A DNA stretch of 21,321 bases from NCBI GenBank assembly GCA_964498015.1, contig CAZCFT010000040.1, forward strand, positions 1-21,321. The letters are read 5' to 3'. Shown piece after piece: positions 12,501 to 20,429 of this stretch. The DNA is from CAWEZN01 sp964498015. Its GTDB lineage: Bacteria > Zixibacteria > MSB-5A5 > GN15 > PGXB01. Position numbers and translations under genes: made by a program. The stretch's first letter is position 1. Each line of letters opens with the position of its first letter. The notes under the pieces were generated by a model. It did not search any database. It had not been told where the DNA came from and was given only the letters and a program-made list of their open reading frames with translations.

Positions 12501-14482
12501 CCGACCCGAACGTTGATCACAGCTCAAGCGACGATAATTATGTTCTGGGGAATGACCTGACTTCCGGTACCGGCGGGGATTATAATCCCTCGCTGGCAAC
12601 TACTTATTGGGTGACATCGCCTCAATTCGACTGTAGCGGCATGACCGGCGTTCAGCTTCGTTTCTGGCGCTGGCTTGGCATCGAAAGCAGCTCTTATGAC
12701 CATGCTTATCTGGCTGTTTACAATGGCGCCAGTTGGGTAAATTTGTTCGAAAACAGCGCTACTATGGATGAAAACTCCTGGACCGAGCAATTTTATGATT
12801 TATCATCATATGCCGACGGCAACGCCAATTTCCAGTTTCGATTCGGTATCGGAACTACCGATGGTTCCTATAATTATTGCGGTTGGAATATTGATGATGT
12901 CGAATTAAAAGGGTACGGCGATACGCAGACGGGAACGCCGCAGTTGGTTTATCTGCCGAATGACTTCGCCGACAGCCTGAGTTCCGGCCAATCGCATGTT
13001 GATACGGTAAAAGTATCGAACCCCGGCGCCGCCTTGCTTCGAATAAGATTCACCTCCGCCACATCATGGCTGGCCTTCGACACCGCCCAGCATAATGTTT
13101 TCCCGGCGGACAGCCTGATATTCCCGGTCACCGTCAATACCTCAGGCCTCGCCGTAGGCAATCATGCAGGTACGCTGAATTACACGAGCAATGATCCTCT
13201 GCATCCCAGCGGTTCTATCCAAATGAATCTGCATATCTGGACACCCGATATCTATATCCCGTTAACATCAGTTGACGAGACTGTGCCGGTTGGAAACAGC
13301 CTGGGGCTTCCTCTTATAATTTCCAACAATGGGCCGGGCCAACTTGACTATAGCATATCCCGCATAATGTATAATGGGAAGAAGATCGCCAAAGTATTGG
13401 CCGACCAGCCGCTGGGATATCGCGTTGCCGATGCTGAAAAATCCGGCGGAAGTGAGACCGAACCATTCTATGCCGCCGTGACAAAAAACAGCGGCGGCCC
13501 CGATACCTGGGGTTATTCCTGGGTAGATTCCGATGAACCCTCCGGACCGGTATTCGGCTGGGTTGATATTTCTGGCGCCGGCACAACCGTTACTCTTGGC
13601 GACGACGACTCTACCGCGTCCATCCCAATCGGATTTGGTTTCCCCTTCTACGAAAATACATATAGCGCGCTGAATATCGGCTCCAATGGCATAGTGACTT
13701 TCGCTAAAGGTTCAACGGCGCGAACCAATACCAATTTCCCCAATGTCGCCGTTCCCAATAATGTCATAGCTCTTTGGTGGGATGATCTTGACCCGCGTAA
13801 GGGCGGCAATATCTATTACTATTCTGATGTTGCTAATAGTCGTTTTATTATCAGTTTTGTCGGCATCAAGAATTATTATTCAACGACTGGCACGGGAACT
13901 CTTACATTCCAGGCCATTCTATATTCCAACGGCAAAATTATGTTGCAGTACGGTACAATGGACCCGGGCGTGGACGTTGACAGTCTCAAGGGCTCTACAA
14001 TTGGAATTGAAAACTCAGGCGGCGCCGATGGACTGACGGTGGTTTATAATGCGCCTTATATGCATAATGATATGGCGATATTATTCACGGCCGCCGACTG
14101 GTTATCGATAATCCCGGCCTCCGGGATAATTCCAGCTTTCTCATCCGACACGCTTCAAATCGGCCTTGATGCGACCGAATTGCCGGAGGGTCTTTATAGC
14201 GGCAAATTGACCGTGAATTCCAACGACCCCGATACTCCAACCCGGGATATCCCGGTGGCAATGACAGTTGGATCGGCCTATATTTGCGGCGATGCCAATG
14301 GTAATGGAATAGTCAATGCGCTGGATGTCACGTATCTAATCAACTTTCTGTATAAGTCAGGGCCGGTTCCCGTACCGGTTCAGGCGGGTGATGCCAACGG
14401 AAACGGGATAGTTAATGCGCTGGATGTCACTCATCTGATCAATTTCCTCTACAAACAGGGCCCGGCGCCTGTCTGCCCGTAG
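9587..14482 (+). CDS. Gingipain-type (C25) cysteine protease, multidomain, with C-terminal dockerin
   Basis: 1631 aa secreted protease. A signal peptide (hydrophobic core WLIVLLCLGLAGLAHA) is followed by a gingipain-type propeptide region (about 30-240) and a C25 catalytic domain (about 245-610). The catalytic pair is visible: His 451 in NYTAHCSHEGH and Cys 484 in GNCCLSNTF, with CFGEAFL and GGIGYIGGTN as in family members. Next come an Ig-like module, two CARDB-like repeats (GNNDGQINCGEPISL and GNGNGNFDPGETAEL), a jelly-roll/MAM-like module (FDDFSFNQGW to WNIDDVELKG), an ASH-like module, a NIDO-like module (PFYENTYSALNIGSNGIVTF), a second ASH-like module, and two type I dockerin repeats from residue 1568. 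It probably degrades proteins outside the cell; the dockerin would attach it to a cohesin partner, none of which is in the window. Domain limits are approximate. Confidence 0.88.
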   Translation: MNRNAMRIWLIVLLCLGLAGLAHAGQSIMLSSSPSTVKLIDQDRSGITIKVEIGKIDFAPVSTVQGSFVLATIDGFGRSFNTGEPGLPLAGKLFSIPFGCELDYKVVSSDVEEFSLTDMGITDPIIPAQPSLSKSDDPTTIPFEYNREIYARAGFYALPLVETEITGIMRAVRIGRIAISPVEYSPTENKIRVHNNITLLVSFRNADWELTKTMQEDYYSPAFEPVYSQLLNYPDQTLSMRSDLVRHPITYVIISHRMFETQLQPFIQWKIKKGFKVIVGYTDVIGTTNTAIKSYIQNLYNTESPAPSFVLFVGDAQQIPPFNGSAGSHITDKNFCEFTGDLYPEIYYGRFSAQNTTQLQPQIDKTLEYEKYLMPDPSYLSEVTLVSGVDGTYASTYGNGQLNYGTNYYFNIAHGITPQVWLYPASAGGGAAAAIIQSVSDGVGLYNYTAHCSHEGHADPPFETSNISGLTNYHKYLLGIGNCCLSNTFGTDYGTPCFGEAFLQVQDKGGIGYIGGTNSTYWDEDYWWGVGYGPVVGSGPTYEQTTLGAYDGIFHTHGEPIASHYVTNDAIIYAGNMAVSASSSSRKAYYWEIYHLMGDPSVITYMGVPTTNNISHASSVLLTALSFTVNADPESYVGISYNGVLHGAGFVDSSGSVTIPLTAFASPGTADIVVTAQNRIPYMATVQVIAPEGPFVIYDNYTINDIGGNNDGQINCGEPISLGVQLINVGPDTARGVSVVMTTADPYVTLTDANETYGDIPGNNGTLNIADAFSFSIAGNAPDNHKADFILEVTGSARDTTWTSNLSITVHSPEIGYVSHIAAETIGNGNGNFDPGETAELTVALSNSGSADAVTLVGVLSGTDPYVTISDADGAFGTIASGGGTADNSADKFIVSADPSCPIGHLANMQIALTGTGGYFTTVNLSLVVGDRVVFFFDDFSFNQGWTGTGGSGEWSTGPAVGGAGSDSYGGPDPNVDHSSSDDNYVLGNDLTSGTGGDYNPSLATTYWVTSPQFDCSGMTGVQLRFWRWLGIESSSYDHAYLAVYNGASWVNLFENSATMDENSWTEQFYDLSSYADGNANFQFRFGIGTTDGSYNYCGWNIDDVELKGYGDTQTGTPQLVYLPNDFADSLSSGQSHVDTVKVSNPGAALLRIRFTSATSWLAFDTAQHNVFPADSLIFPVTVNTSGLAVGNHAGTLNYTSNDPLHPSGSIQMNLHIWTPDIYIPLTSVDETVPVGNSLGLPLIISNNGPGQLDYSISRIMYNGKKIAKVLADQPLGYRVADAEKSGGSETEPFYAAVTKNSGGPDTWGYSWVDSDEPSGPVFGWVDISGAGTTVTLGDDDSTASIPIGFGFPFYENTYSALNIGSNGIVTFAKGSTARTNTNFPNVAVPNNVIALWWDDLDPRKGGNIYYYSDVANSRFIISFVGIKNYYSTTGTGTLTFQAILYSNGKIMLQYGTMDPGVDVDSLKGSTIGIENSGGADGLTVVYNAPYMHNDMAILFTAADWLSIIPASGIIPAFSSDTLQIGLDATELPEGLYSGKLTVNSNDPDTPTRDIPVAMTVGSAYICGDANGNGIVNALDVTYLINFLYKSGPVPVPVQAGDANGNGIVNALDVTHLINFLYKQGPAPVCP
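14288..14479 (+). repeat. Tandem type I dockerin repeats, 99-nt period
   Basis: Two copies of GDANGNGIVNALDVT start at 14288 and 14387 (residues 1568 and 1601). They are nearly identical in protein (Y/H and S/Q changes) but differ at many third codon positions, so the protein sequence has been kept under selection. Each holds a calcium-loop D-N-N/D pattern. Confidence 0.85.
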
Positions 14483-14510
14483 AGATTAAGGCATCTCGCT
14501 GTTTATTTTC

Positions 14511-14546
14511 AGGGACAGATTTCTAATCTGTCCCTCTATTATTTTT
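14511..14546 (+). terminator. Rho-independent terminator of the protease gene
   Basis: An 11-bp perfect stem AGGGACAGATT/AATCTGTCCCT (14511-14521 with 14525-14535) has a 3-nt loop and is followed by CTATTATTTTT. It lies 29 nt after the protease stop, between convergent genes. The - strand side has no T-tract. Confidence 0.85.
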
Positions 14547-14573
14547 GGGAAGAATGCAGAAAAATACTAATCG

Positions 14574-15008
14574 TCAGTCTTCGCTGGATGACCGTTTGGA
14601 GAAATAGAGAATATTCTCCCCGTGAATATATCCCGCCTTCTGGAAGGCCGATATCGACGGGAGATTCTCATCTTCAATCAATGCCGCCATCACTTTTATT
14701 CCAAAACCGGACAGGAAATTTTCGGCTTCTTTAATTAGCCATCCCGCCAGTCCTCTTCCTCGATAGTCGGGATCGATGGCAAGGCGATTCATCCATCCGC
14801 GCCGACCGTCGGAAGTGCCTATTATTGAACCTATCAATTTGTCGCCATCGTAAATCCCTAATATACATGTTTCCGCGCGGCCGAATTCCGACGACATCGA
14901 CGCATAGGAATCGCGTCCGTGGGGACGATGAGTCAATCCGGCGCGCCTCCAGAGCCTGATCAATTGGTCATAATCGGTTTCCCTAAGGTGTCGGATTGGA
15001 TAATCCAT
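14574..15008 (-). CDS. GNAT-family N-acetyltransferase
   Basis: 144 aa, a single GNAT domain that would use acetyl-CoA to acetylate an amine. Motif A is clear: LAIDPDYRGRGLAGWLI with the acetyl-CoA-binding R83-G-R-G-L-A88 turn. Motif B is seen as ISAFQKAGYI (118-129 region), and the N-terminus IRHLRETDYDQLIRLW is the usual first strand and helix. N115 and Y127 sit at positions common in the family. Its start lies within the end of the DUF116 gene (26-nt overlap), so the two are co-transcribed and probably translationally coupled. The substrate is unknown; the protein is of general GNAT form and not clearly RimI. Confidence 0.88.
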   Translation of the reverse strand: MDYPIRHLRETDYDQLIRLWRRAGLTHRPHGRDSYASMSSEFGRAETCILGIYDGDKLIGSIIGTSDGRRGWMNRLAIDPDYRGRGLAGWLIKEAENFLSGFGIKVMAALIEDENLPSISAFQKAGYIHGENILYFSKRSSSED

Positions 15009-15672
15009 ATTTTTCCTCTAAAATTTCGCACACACGCCCTATGGCCGTTTCGGTCGAAAAGGGAACTTCCGACCAGTGATCGCATCCCGTGAAATTCAGA
15101 AGCGCTCCCCGCGCCGGTATTCCGACATCTTTTGCGGTGCGCATACCGCCCGCGAGCGTCAATATGCAAGAAATCCCAATGACTGACAGGGACGGTTTAT
15201 CTTTTTTGATTTTGGTCAGTTGCTGTTCCAATTTCCTTTTCGAGAAATACGCCTCAACACCATATCTCTGGGCCATTTCAGTGATTTGCCTGATCTGGCA
15301 ATTTGGAACGCACTTGGCGCATTGCTTGCCGTACTTCCCCCCTTTCCTCTTACATTTTGACTGCATAAGAGCCAGGCACTGAGGAAATATTATCACGGTA
15401 TCTTTCGCGGTATTGAAACTCTCGCGATTTAGTTGGTCATATATTTTGAAATTTATCGCCTCAAGAAGATATATCAAGCGCGGCTGACGCCGAAAATCGT
15501 GGTCGTCTCTTGAAGATTGGTCATCGAGAGCCTTCTCGTAGAAAGCGTCAATATGGCCAAATTCTTCTTTGAATAATTCCAATCCTTTATCGGTTAAATT
15601 CTTGGCCAAAGCTTCCAGCCTGCCGTAGAAGTCCTCTCCCAGTCGATATGTTACAATCGGCTTTCCTCTCAT
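14983..15672 (-). CDS. DUF116 family cysteine-rich protein
   Basis: 229 aa. The DUF116 core is seen as VIIFPQCL (C99), C107, then CAKCVPNC (C118, C121, C125), followed by I-R-Q-I and a strand ending at GISCILTLAGGM (C169) and FTGCDHW (C197). The cysteine spacing suggests an iron-sulfur or zinc site; the family has no proven reaction. The N-terminal 90 residues are mainly helical. The gene is followed, with overlap, by the GNAT gene. A promoter-like sequence lies so near the ATG that the transcript may have almost no leader (see 15679-15707), and no Shine-Dalgarno is visible, which agrees with leaderless translation. Confidence 0.8.
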   Translation of the reverse strand: MRGKPIVTYRLGEDFYGRLEALAKNLTDKGLELFKEEFGHIDAFYEKALDDQSSRDDHDFRRQPRLIYLLEAINFKIYDQLNRESFNTAKDTVIIFPQCLALMQSKCKRKGGKYGKQCAKCVPNCQIRQITEMAQRYGVEAYFSKRKLEQQLTKIKKDKPSLSVIGISCILTLAGGMRTAKDVGIPARGALLNFTGCDHWSEVPFSTETAIGRVCEILEEKYGLSNPTP

Positions 15673-15678
15673 GCAGTC

Positions 15679-15707
15679 AATATACGATGGTTTCGCAGAA
15701 TTTCCAA
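15679..15707 (-). promoter_or_regulatory. Promoter candidate for the DUF116-GNAT operon, possibly leaderless
   Basis: On the - strand, TTGGAA (15707-15702) and TATATT (15684-15679) are 17 nt apart. The -10 ends six bases before the ATG, so transcription would begin at or next to the start codon. Confidence 0.45.
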
Positions 15708-15802
15708 AGAAGTGAAAACGATGATGCCCTTAAGGGGATTAGGCCAATAATGTATGTTGAAAGCAGATCACGATGTGCGTTTATAAAATGAGGGAAGGTA
15801 GT

Positions 15803-16342
15803 CTAAAGGATTTTTTCGACCTCTGCCTTGAAATCTTCGTAGCTTCGGGCGCCGATATATCGGGCTTTTTCAAAACCGTTCTTGTCAAAAAATATTGTAG
15901 TCGGGACACCTTGAGTAGCGCCGAAAGACACCATCGCATCCATGTTCGCCATCAGCATGACCCAGTTCAGATTATTCTCTCCGGCAAACTGGCGGACCTT
16001 TTCAGGAGTATCTTTCACTGCCAGCCCAACAATTTCGAGACCTTTCGGTTTGTATTCCTCATAAATTTTGACCAAATCGGGAAGTTCCCGCCGGCAGGGA
16101 GGACACCATGTTCCCCAGAAGTTCAGCATCAGGGGACCTTTGCCCTTGAATTCCTCAAACGTGTGACTATTCCCCTTCAGATCCGCTACAACGAAAGTCG
16201 GCGATGAAGTTGATTTAGCCGGCATACTCTGAGGTAGATTCGATGGAGCTTGCTCGGCGGTCTTATTATTATTTGACGAGGAACAAGACCAGATTGAATT
16301 AAGGGACAACAAAGCTATAAAGACAATTTTCAGCGCTTTCAT
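15803..16342 (-). CDS. TlpA/ResA-like thioredoxin lipoprotein
   Basis: 179 aa. The signal peptide ends in the lipobox SIWSC with lipidated C20, placing it at the periplasmic membrane. A low-complexity Ser/Asn/Pro linker (21-48) is followed by a TlpA-like thioredoxin domain with MLNFWGTWCPPC (C80 and C83 reactive pair), a second-half strand ending IVGLAVKD, and the cis-proline GVPTT loop. Such proteins reduce disulfides outside the cytoplasm, for example in cytochrome c maturation. A GGAG lies about eight bases before the start. It is 17 nt downstream of the CGYC thioredoxin gene and most likely in the same operon. The partner substrate is unknown; no cytochrome or Ccm gene is in the window. 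Confidence 0.92.
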   Translation of the reverse strand: MKALKIVFIALLSLNSIWSCSSSNNNKTAEQAPSNLPQSMPAKSTSSPTFVVADLKGNSHTFEEFKGKGPLMLNFWGTWCPPCRRELPDLVKIYEEYKPKGLEIVGLAVKDTPEKVRQFAGENNLNWVMLMANMDAMVSFGATQGVPTTIFFDKNGFEKARYIGARSYEDFKAEVEKIL

Positions 16343-16359
16343 AGGGATACTCCGGGGGG

Positions 16360-16914
16360 CTAATTAGTCTTTTTTCTTCCGCCATTTTTAAGGTAATCAT
16401 TCAGCGTCATTTTATCATAAAGGTCGTCTTTGACAAAATATAGCATATCAAAAAACATATCGATAGGGCGATACCCTGACGCCGGGCCGATTCGTTCTCC
16501 ATCGGGTTTCAAAAACCAGAATGTAGGGTATCCGGTAACGCGAAACTCAGATCGGGCCAGATTCTGCTCAGTGATTTTGTATCCATCAATATCAAGTTCG
16601 TTCTTCGAGTCGCCATCAACTTTGATACTGACAAAATTAGTATTCATAAATTTAATCATTTCCGGATCGGAGAAAACATCCTTCTCCATCTTTTTGCAGT
16701 AGCCGCACCATTTAGCGGTAAAATCAACCACAATATGCTTACCGGTTTTCTTGGCCAGCTTGAGCCCGTCATCATACTCAAGCCAAGCGATTTGGGTAGT
16801 ATCAATAGCAACGGAGCTTTCAGTCTTGGGCTTCTTCTCTTCTTTCTTTTCCGCCGCCACGAGTAACGAAACAGCCATAAATACCAGGATTAAAACATAA
16901 AGAAGCTTTTTCAT
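16360..16914 (-). CDS. Periplasmic thioredoxin-fold protein with CGYC motif
   Basis: 184 aa. A cleavable signal peptide (MKKLLYVLILVFMAVSLLVA, then AEKKEEKK) is followed by a thioredoxin_7/DUF255-like domain: HIVVDFTAKWCGYCKKM (C70, C73), DVFSDPEMIKFMN, VDGDSKNE, and the cis-proline segment VTGYPTFWFL. The DsbD-gamma-like CGYC pair suggests a thiol reductase. The layout matches the SxxC lipoprotein at 7343-7888, its paralogue. It is the first gene of a pair with the TlpA-like lipoprotein. Upstream, 77 nt separate it from the dnaE stop. A ribosome site GGCGGA lies just before the ATG. No lipobox is seen, so it is probably soluble in the periplasm. Confidence 0.88.
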   Translation of the reverse strand: MKKLLYVLILVFMAVSLLVAAEKKEEKKPKTESSVAIDTTQIAWLEYDDGLKLAKKTGKHIVVDFTAKWCGYCKKMEKDVFSDPEMIKFMNTNFVSIKVDGDSKNELDIDGYKITEQNLARSEFRVTGYPTFWFLKPDGERIGPASGYRPIDMFFDMLYFVKDDLYDKMTLNDYLKNGGRKKTN

Positions 16915-16949
16915 AGTGTCCGCCTTATATTACGAATTCCATAATCTAT

Positions 16950-16978
16950 AGTATAACAATTTAACATATTTCCGATAA
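16950..16978 (-). promoter_or_regulatory. Weak promoter candidate for the thioredoxin pair
   Basis: On the - strand, TTATCG (16978-16973) and TATACT (16955-16950) are 17 nt apart, giving a leader of about 30 nt. The -10 is good and the -35 is poor. Confidence 0.3.
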
Positions 16979-16991
16979 AAATGGTTCAATT

Positions 16992-19900
16992 TTATTTCGG
17001 CGGTTGAAGATAAACCGCCATATCCCCCATAATTTCTTTCAATTTTATAAGCAATTTGCCTTCCGGTTTTATCGAGAACCGCCGGGATTTAATGAGGTAT
17101 TCCTCGCCGTTTCGGCGGGTCGCAAAAACCACAGGCGTCTTTCCCTGACTTTTCTCCAAAAGATTTTGAATGGCGCTAAATTTCCTTTCGGAAATTTCTT
17201 CATCAATCTTGACTACCAGCTGACAATTAAATTTCTCCGATAAAGAATCGAGAGGATAAATATCGCTGACTATTACTTTAGGAGCCTCTTCTTCACGCGT
17301 GGAAACCCGGCCTGTAACCATCACAATATTATCTTCAATAATAAAAGTTTTGCCCTTGTCGTAACAGTCGGAGAAAATTATTAATTCAACTTTTCCCTTA
17401 AAATCCTCCACCGTCGTGAAAGCCATTCGATTGCCCCTCTTGTCATTCATAGTTTTAATGGCGGAAATAATCCCGCCGAAACGGACTTCCCTGCCGTCTT
17501 TAACTTCTGTCAGCCTCTGGGTATCAACCGTTCCGAAAGCGGCCAGTTCTGCCCGAAATCTGTCAAGGGGATGTCCTGAGACATAAAATCCGAGGGTGTC
17601 TTTTTCCACTGAAAGTTTGCGGGAAATCGACCAGTCCGGAAGATCCGGGATGGCGGGTTCGACCCTCTTAATTTCAGCGCCGCCTGAAGAGAACAGATCG
17701 TTCGAGCCGCTCGAAAGATTCACTTTCTGTCCAAAGTCAAGCATTTCATCTATAATGGCTGTTTTCTGGGCGCGATTTCCAGGAAGGGCATCAAGGGCGC
17801 CCGCCGCTATCAAAGACTCCAAAACTCGGCGATTAAGATTTCTCAAAGTGACACGACTCACTAAGTCGGCAAAGCTTCTGAATGCCCCCCCTCCCCCCTG
17901 ATTTCTGGCTTCAATTATCCCTTCTGCCGCCGCCTCGCCAACATTCCGCACCGCCAGAAGGCCGAACCTGATCTTGCCGTCTTTAACTCCAAACCCAATC
18001 AACGACTGATTTATGTCAGGGGGGAGAACTTGGATATTGAGACGACGGCATTCTTCCATAAGCGTATAAATCCGCTCAGGCGAATCGGTCTCGGAGGTCA
18101 TATTAGCCGCCATGAATTCATTGGGATAATGGACTTTTAGATAGGCGCATTGATAGGCTATATAGGCATACCCGGTCGAATGGGCCTTATTAAATCCATA
18201 GCGGGCGAAAGTCTCGATTTGGTCAAAAACCGTATTGGCGATTTTGGCGTCAATATGCTGTTTATCGCATCCCTCAAGAAATTCCTTTTTCTGCCCGGCC
18301 ATCAGCTCGACCTGCTTTTTTCCCATCGCCTTGCGAAGAATATCCGCTTTCCCCATGCTGTATCCGGCGAGCGAGTTGGCGATCTGAAGCACCTGCTCCT
18401 GAAAAACTATGACACCGTACGTCTCTTTCAGTATTTTCTCCAGTTTGGGATGCTCGAACTGAACCGCAGCTCCATTCTTTCGCTCAATATAGGTATCAAT
18501 CATTCCCGAATCGAGCGGCCCGGGGCGATAGAGAGCGTTCATGACCGTAAGATCAGTCAGATTTTCCGGTTTTAGCTTTCGCAAATAGTCTCTCATCCCG
18601 CTCGATTCAAATTGGAATATTCCAATAGTGTCACCCCGCGAGAATAGCTTGAAGACTTTTTTGTCGTTCAGCTCGATCGTGTCAATGTCGATGGATTTGC
18701 CGTGATTTTCCTCGATCATTTTAAGACAGTCCTGAATTACAGTCAGGGTTCGAAGTCCCAGAAAATCCATCTTGAGAAGACCGATTTCCTCGACCATTTT
18801 CATATCAAACTGGGTGGTTATTTCGTCTTTGCCCCCCTTGAAAAGCGGGACATATTCGGTCAGAGCTTTTGGAGCTATGACTACTCCGGCGGCATGCGTG
18901 GAGGCGTGACGCGCCAGCCCTTCCAGCGTCATCGAAAGGTCAATCAGCTTTTTGATTCTCAGGTCTTTTTCATAGAGGTCCTTCAGGTCGCCATTCATGG
19001 ACATAGCTTTTTCAAGCGTCATATCGACGGCAAATGGAATCATTTTGGCAATTTTATCGACATCAGAATACGGCATGCTCAATACCCGCCCAACATCACG
19101 AACCACCCCTCTGGCCGCCATCGTGCCGAATGTTATAATCTGGCAGACATTGTCCTTGCCATACTTATTGACAACATATTCGATAATTCTATCCCGCCCG
19201 CGGTCGGAAAAATCTATGTCTATATCCGGCATCGAAATTCGTTCTGGATTGAGAAATCGTTCAAAGAGAAGAGAATATTTCATCGGATCGATATTAGTAA
19301 TTTTCAAGCAGTAGGAAACAAGCGACCCCGCCGCCGAGCCGCGCCCCGGTCCGACCGGTATGTTCTGGGAACGGGCAAAATCAATAAAGTCTTTGACTAT
19401 CAGAAAATATCCAGCATACGCCATCTGCTTGATAACCGAAAGCTCGAAATCAAGACGCTTCTTCAATTCCTCCGTGATTTTCTTATATCTCTCCGCCAAC
19501 CCTTCTTCGGAAAGATGTCTCAAATAAATATCGGCTTCGACAAATGGCGCCGGTATTGGAAAATGCGGAAGATGTAGTCTCCCCATTTCAATTTCGACAT
19601 TGCATTCCTCGGCAATCTTAATCGTATTCTCCATAGCTTCGGGAAAATCTCCAAATAGCGCCTGCATCTCTTCCGGGGATTTGAAATATATCTGGTCGGT
19701 ATCATACCGCATCCGATCGCTGTCCGTGACCTGCTTGCCGGTCTGGATGCAGAGAAGTGCATCATGCGCCTCCCAATCGGCCTGTTTCAGATAATGGCAG
19801 TCATTGGTGGCAACTAACGGAATGCCGGTTTCGCGATGGATGGTATATATCATTGGAATCAGAAGCTTTTCCCGCTCGAGGCCATGATTTTGCATCTCGA

Positions 19901-20429
19901 GGAAAAAATTCCCGGCGCCGAATATTTCATTCAGTTCTATGGCGGTCGATGCCGCCTTTTCCGGTTCGCCATGAAGAAGATACCAGTTAACTTCCCCCTT
20001 CATGCAAGCCGACAGCGCCATAAGCCCCTCAGAATGCGCCCTCAACAATTCCTTATCCACGCGGGGGCGATGGTAGAACCCTTCTAAATACCCGGCTGTG
20101 GAAAGCTTGATGAGGTTCTTGTATCCGGTTTGGTTCTTGGCTAACAGAACCAGATGAAATCCGCCATCGGGATAACTTCCTGACGGTTTCTTATCAAATC
20201 GAGACCCGCCGGCAATATAAGCTTCAGTGCCTATTATTGGCTTAATCCCGGCTTTGGTCGCCTTTTTATAGAATTCCGCCGCCCCGAAAAGATTCCCATG
20301 GTCGGTTATTGCCAACGCGGGCATTTTATACTTTTTGGCCAACTCGATAACAGCATCAAGCTGGCAGGCGCCATCAAGCAGGGAATACTGGCTATGCGTA
20401 TGCAAATGTATAAAATTGGCAAATTTCAT
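16992..20429 (-). CDS. dnaE: DNA polymerase III subunit alpha
   Basis: 1145 aa, the usual length for the replicative polymerase DnaE1. The PHP domain opens the protein (FIHLHTHSQYSLLDGACQL, AITDHGNLFGAAEFY, ATNDCHYL). The polymerase core has PGRGSAAGSLVSYCL and the catalytic aspartates in PDIDIDF (D402, D404), with YRPGPLDSGM, QEQVLQIA, and LRKAMGKK further on. A helix-hairpin-helix region and a C-terminal OB-fold (VRFGGIISAIKTMNDKRGN) complete the order. ATG 20429 is preferred to an in-frame TTG at 20459 because family proteins begin just before F-x-H-L-H-x-H-S. No strong ribosome site precedes it. The beta-clamp-binding and tau-binding ends were not examined in detail. It acts in the replisome in the cytoplasm and has no functional link to its neighbours. 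Confidence 0.97.
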   Translation of the reverse strand: MKFANFIHLHTHSQYSLLDGACQLDAVIELAKKYKMPALAITDHGNLFGAAEFYKKATKAGIKPIIGTEAYIAGGSRFDKKPSGSYPDGGFHLVLLAKNQTGYKNLIKLSTAGYLEGFYHRPRVDKELLRAHSEGLMALSACMKGEVNWYLLHGEPEKAASTAIELNEIFGAGNFFLEMQNHGLEREKLLIPMIYTIHRETGIPLVATNDCHYLKQADWEAHDALLCIQTGKQVTDSDRMRYDTDQIYFKSPEEMQALFGDFPEAMENTIKIAEECNVEIEMGRLHLPHFPIPAPFVEADIYLRHLSEEGLAERYKKITEELKKRLDFELSVIKQMAYAGYFLIVKDFIDFARSQNIPVGPGRGSAAGSLVSYCLKITNIDPMKYSLLFERFLNPERISMPDIDIDFSDRGRDRIIEYVVNKYGKDNVCQIITFGTMAARGVVRDVGRVLSMPYSDVDKIAKMIPFAVDMTLEKAMSMNGDLKDLYEKDLRIKKLIDLSMTLEGLARHASTHAAGVVIAPKALTEYVPLFKGGKDEITTQFDMKMVEEIGLLKMDFLGLRTLTVIQDCLKMIEENHGKSIDIDTIELNDKKVFKLFSRGDTIGIFQFESSGMRDYLRKLKPENLTDLTVMNALYRPGPLDSGMIDTYIERKNGAAVQFEHPKLEKILKETYGVIVFQEQVLQIANSLAGYSMGKADILRKAMGKKQVELMAGQKKEFLEGCDKQHIDAKIANTVFDQIETFARYGFNKAHSTGYAYIAYQCAYLKVHYPNEFMAANMTSETDSPERIYTLMEECRRLNIQVLPPDINQSLIGFGVKDGKIRFGLLAVRNVGEAAAEGIIEARNQGGGGAFRSFADLVSRVTLRNLNRRVLESLIAAGALDALPGNRAQKTAIIDEMLDFGQKVNLSSGSNDLFSSGGAEIKRVEPAIPDLPDWSISRKLSVEKDTLGFYVSGHPLDRFRAELAAFGTVDTQRLTEVKDGREVRFGGIISAIKTMNDKRGNRMAFTTVEDFKGKVELIIFSDCYDKGKTFIIEDNIVMVTGRVSTREEEAPKVIVSDIYPLDSLSEKFNCQLVVKIDEEISERKFSAIQNLLEKSQGKTPVVFATRRNGEEYLIKSRRFSIKPEGKLLIKLKEIMGDMAVYLQPPK

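Noticed and set aside
15773..16207. 144-codon + frame opposite the TlpA-like gene
   Set aside because: It is the antisense shadow of a gene with clear lipobox and WCPPC motifs.
18702..19577. 291-codon + frame opposite dnaE
   Set aside because: It is entirely antisense to the conserved polymerase core; its length follows from the codon bias of dnaE.
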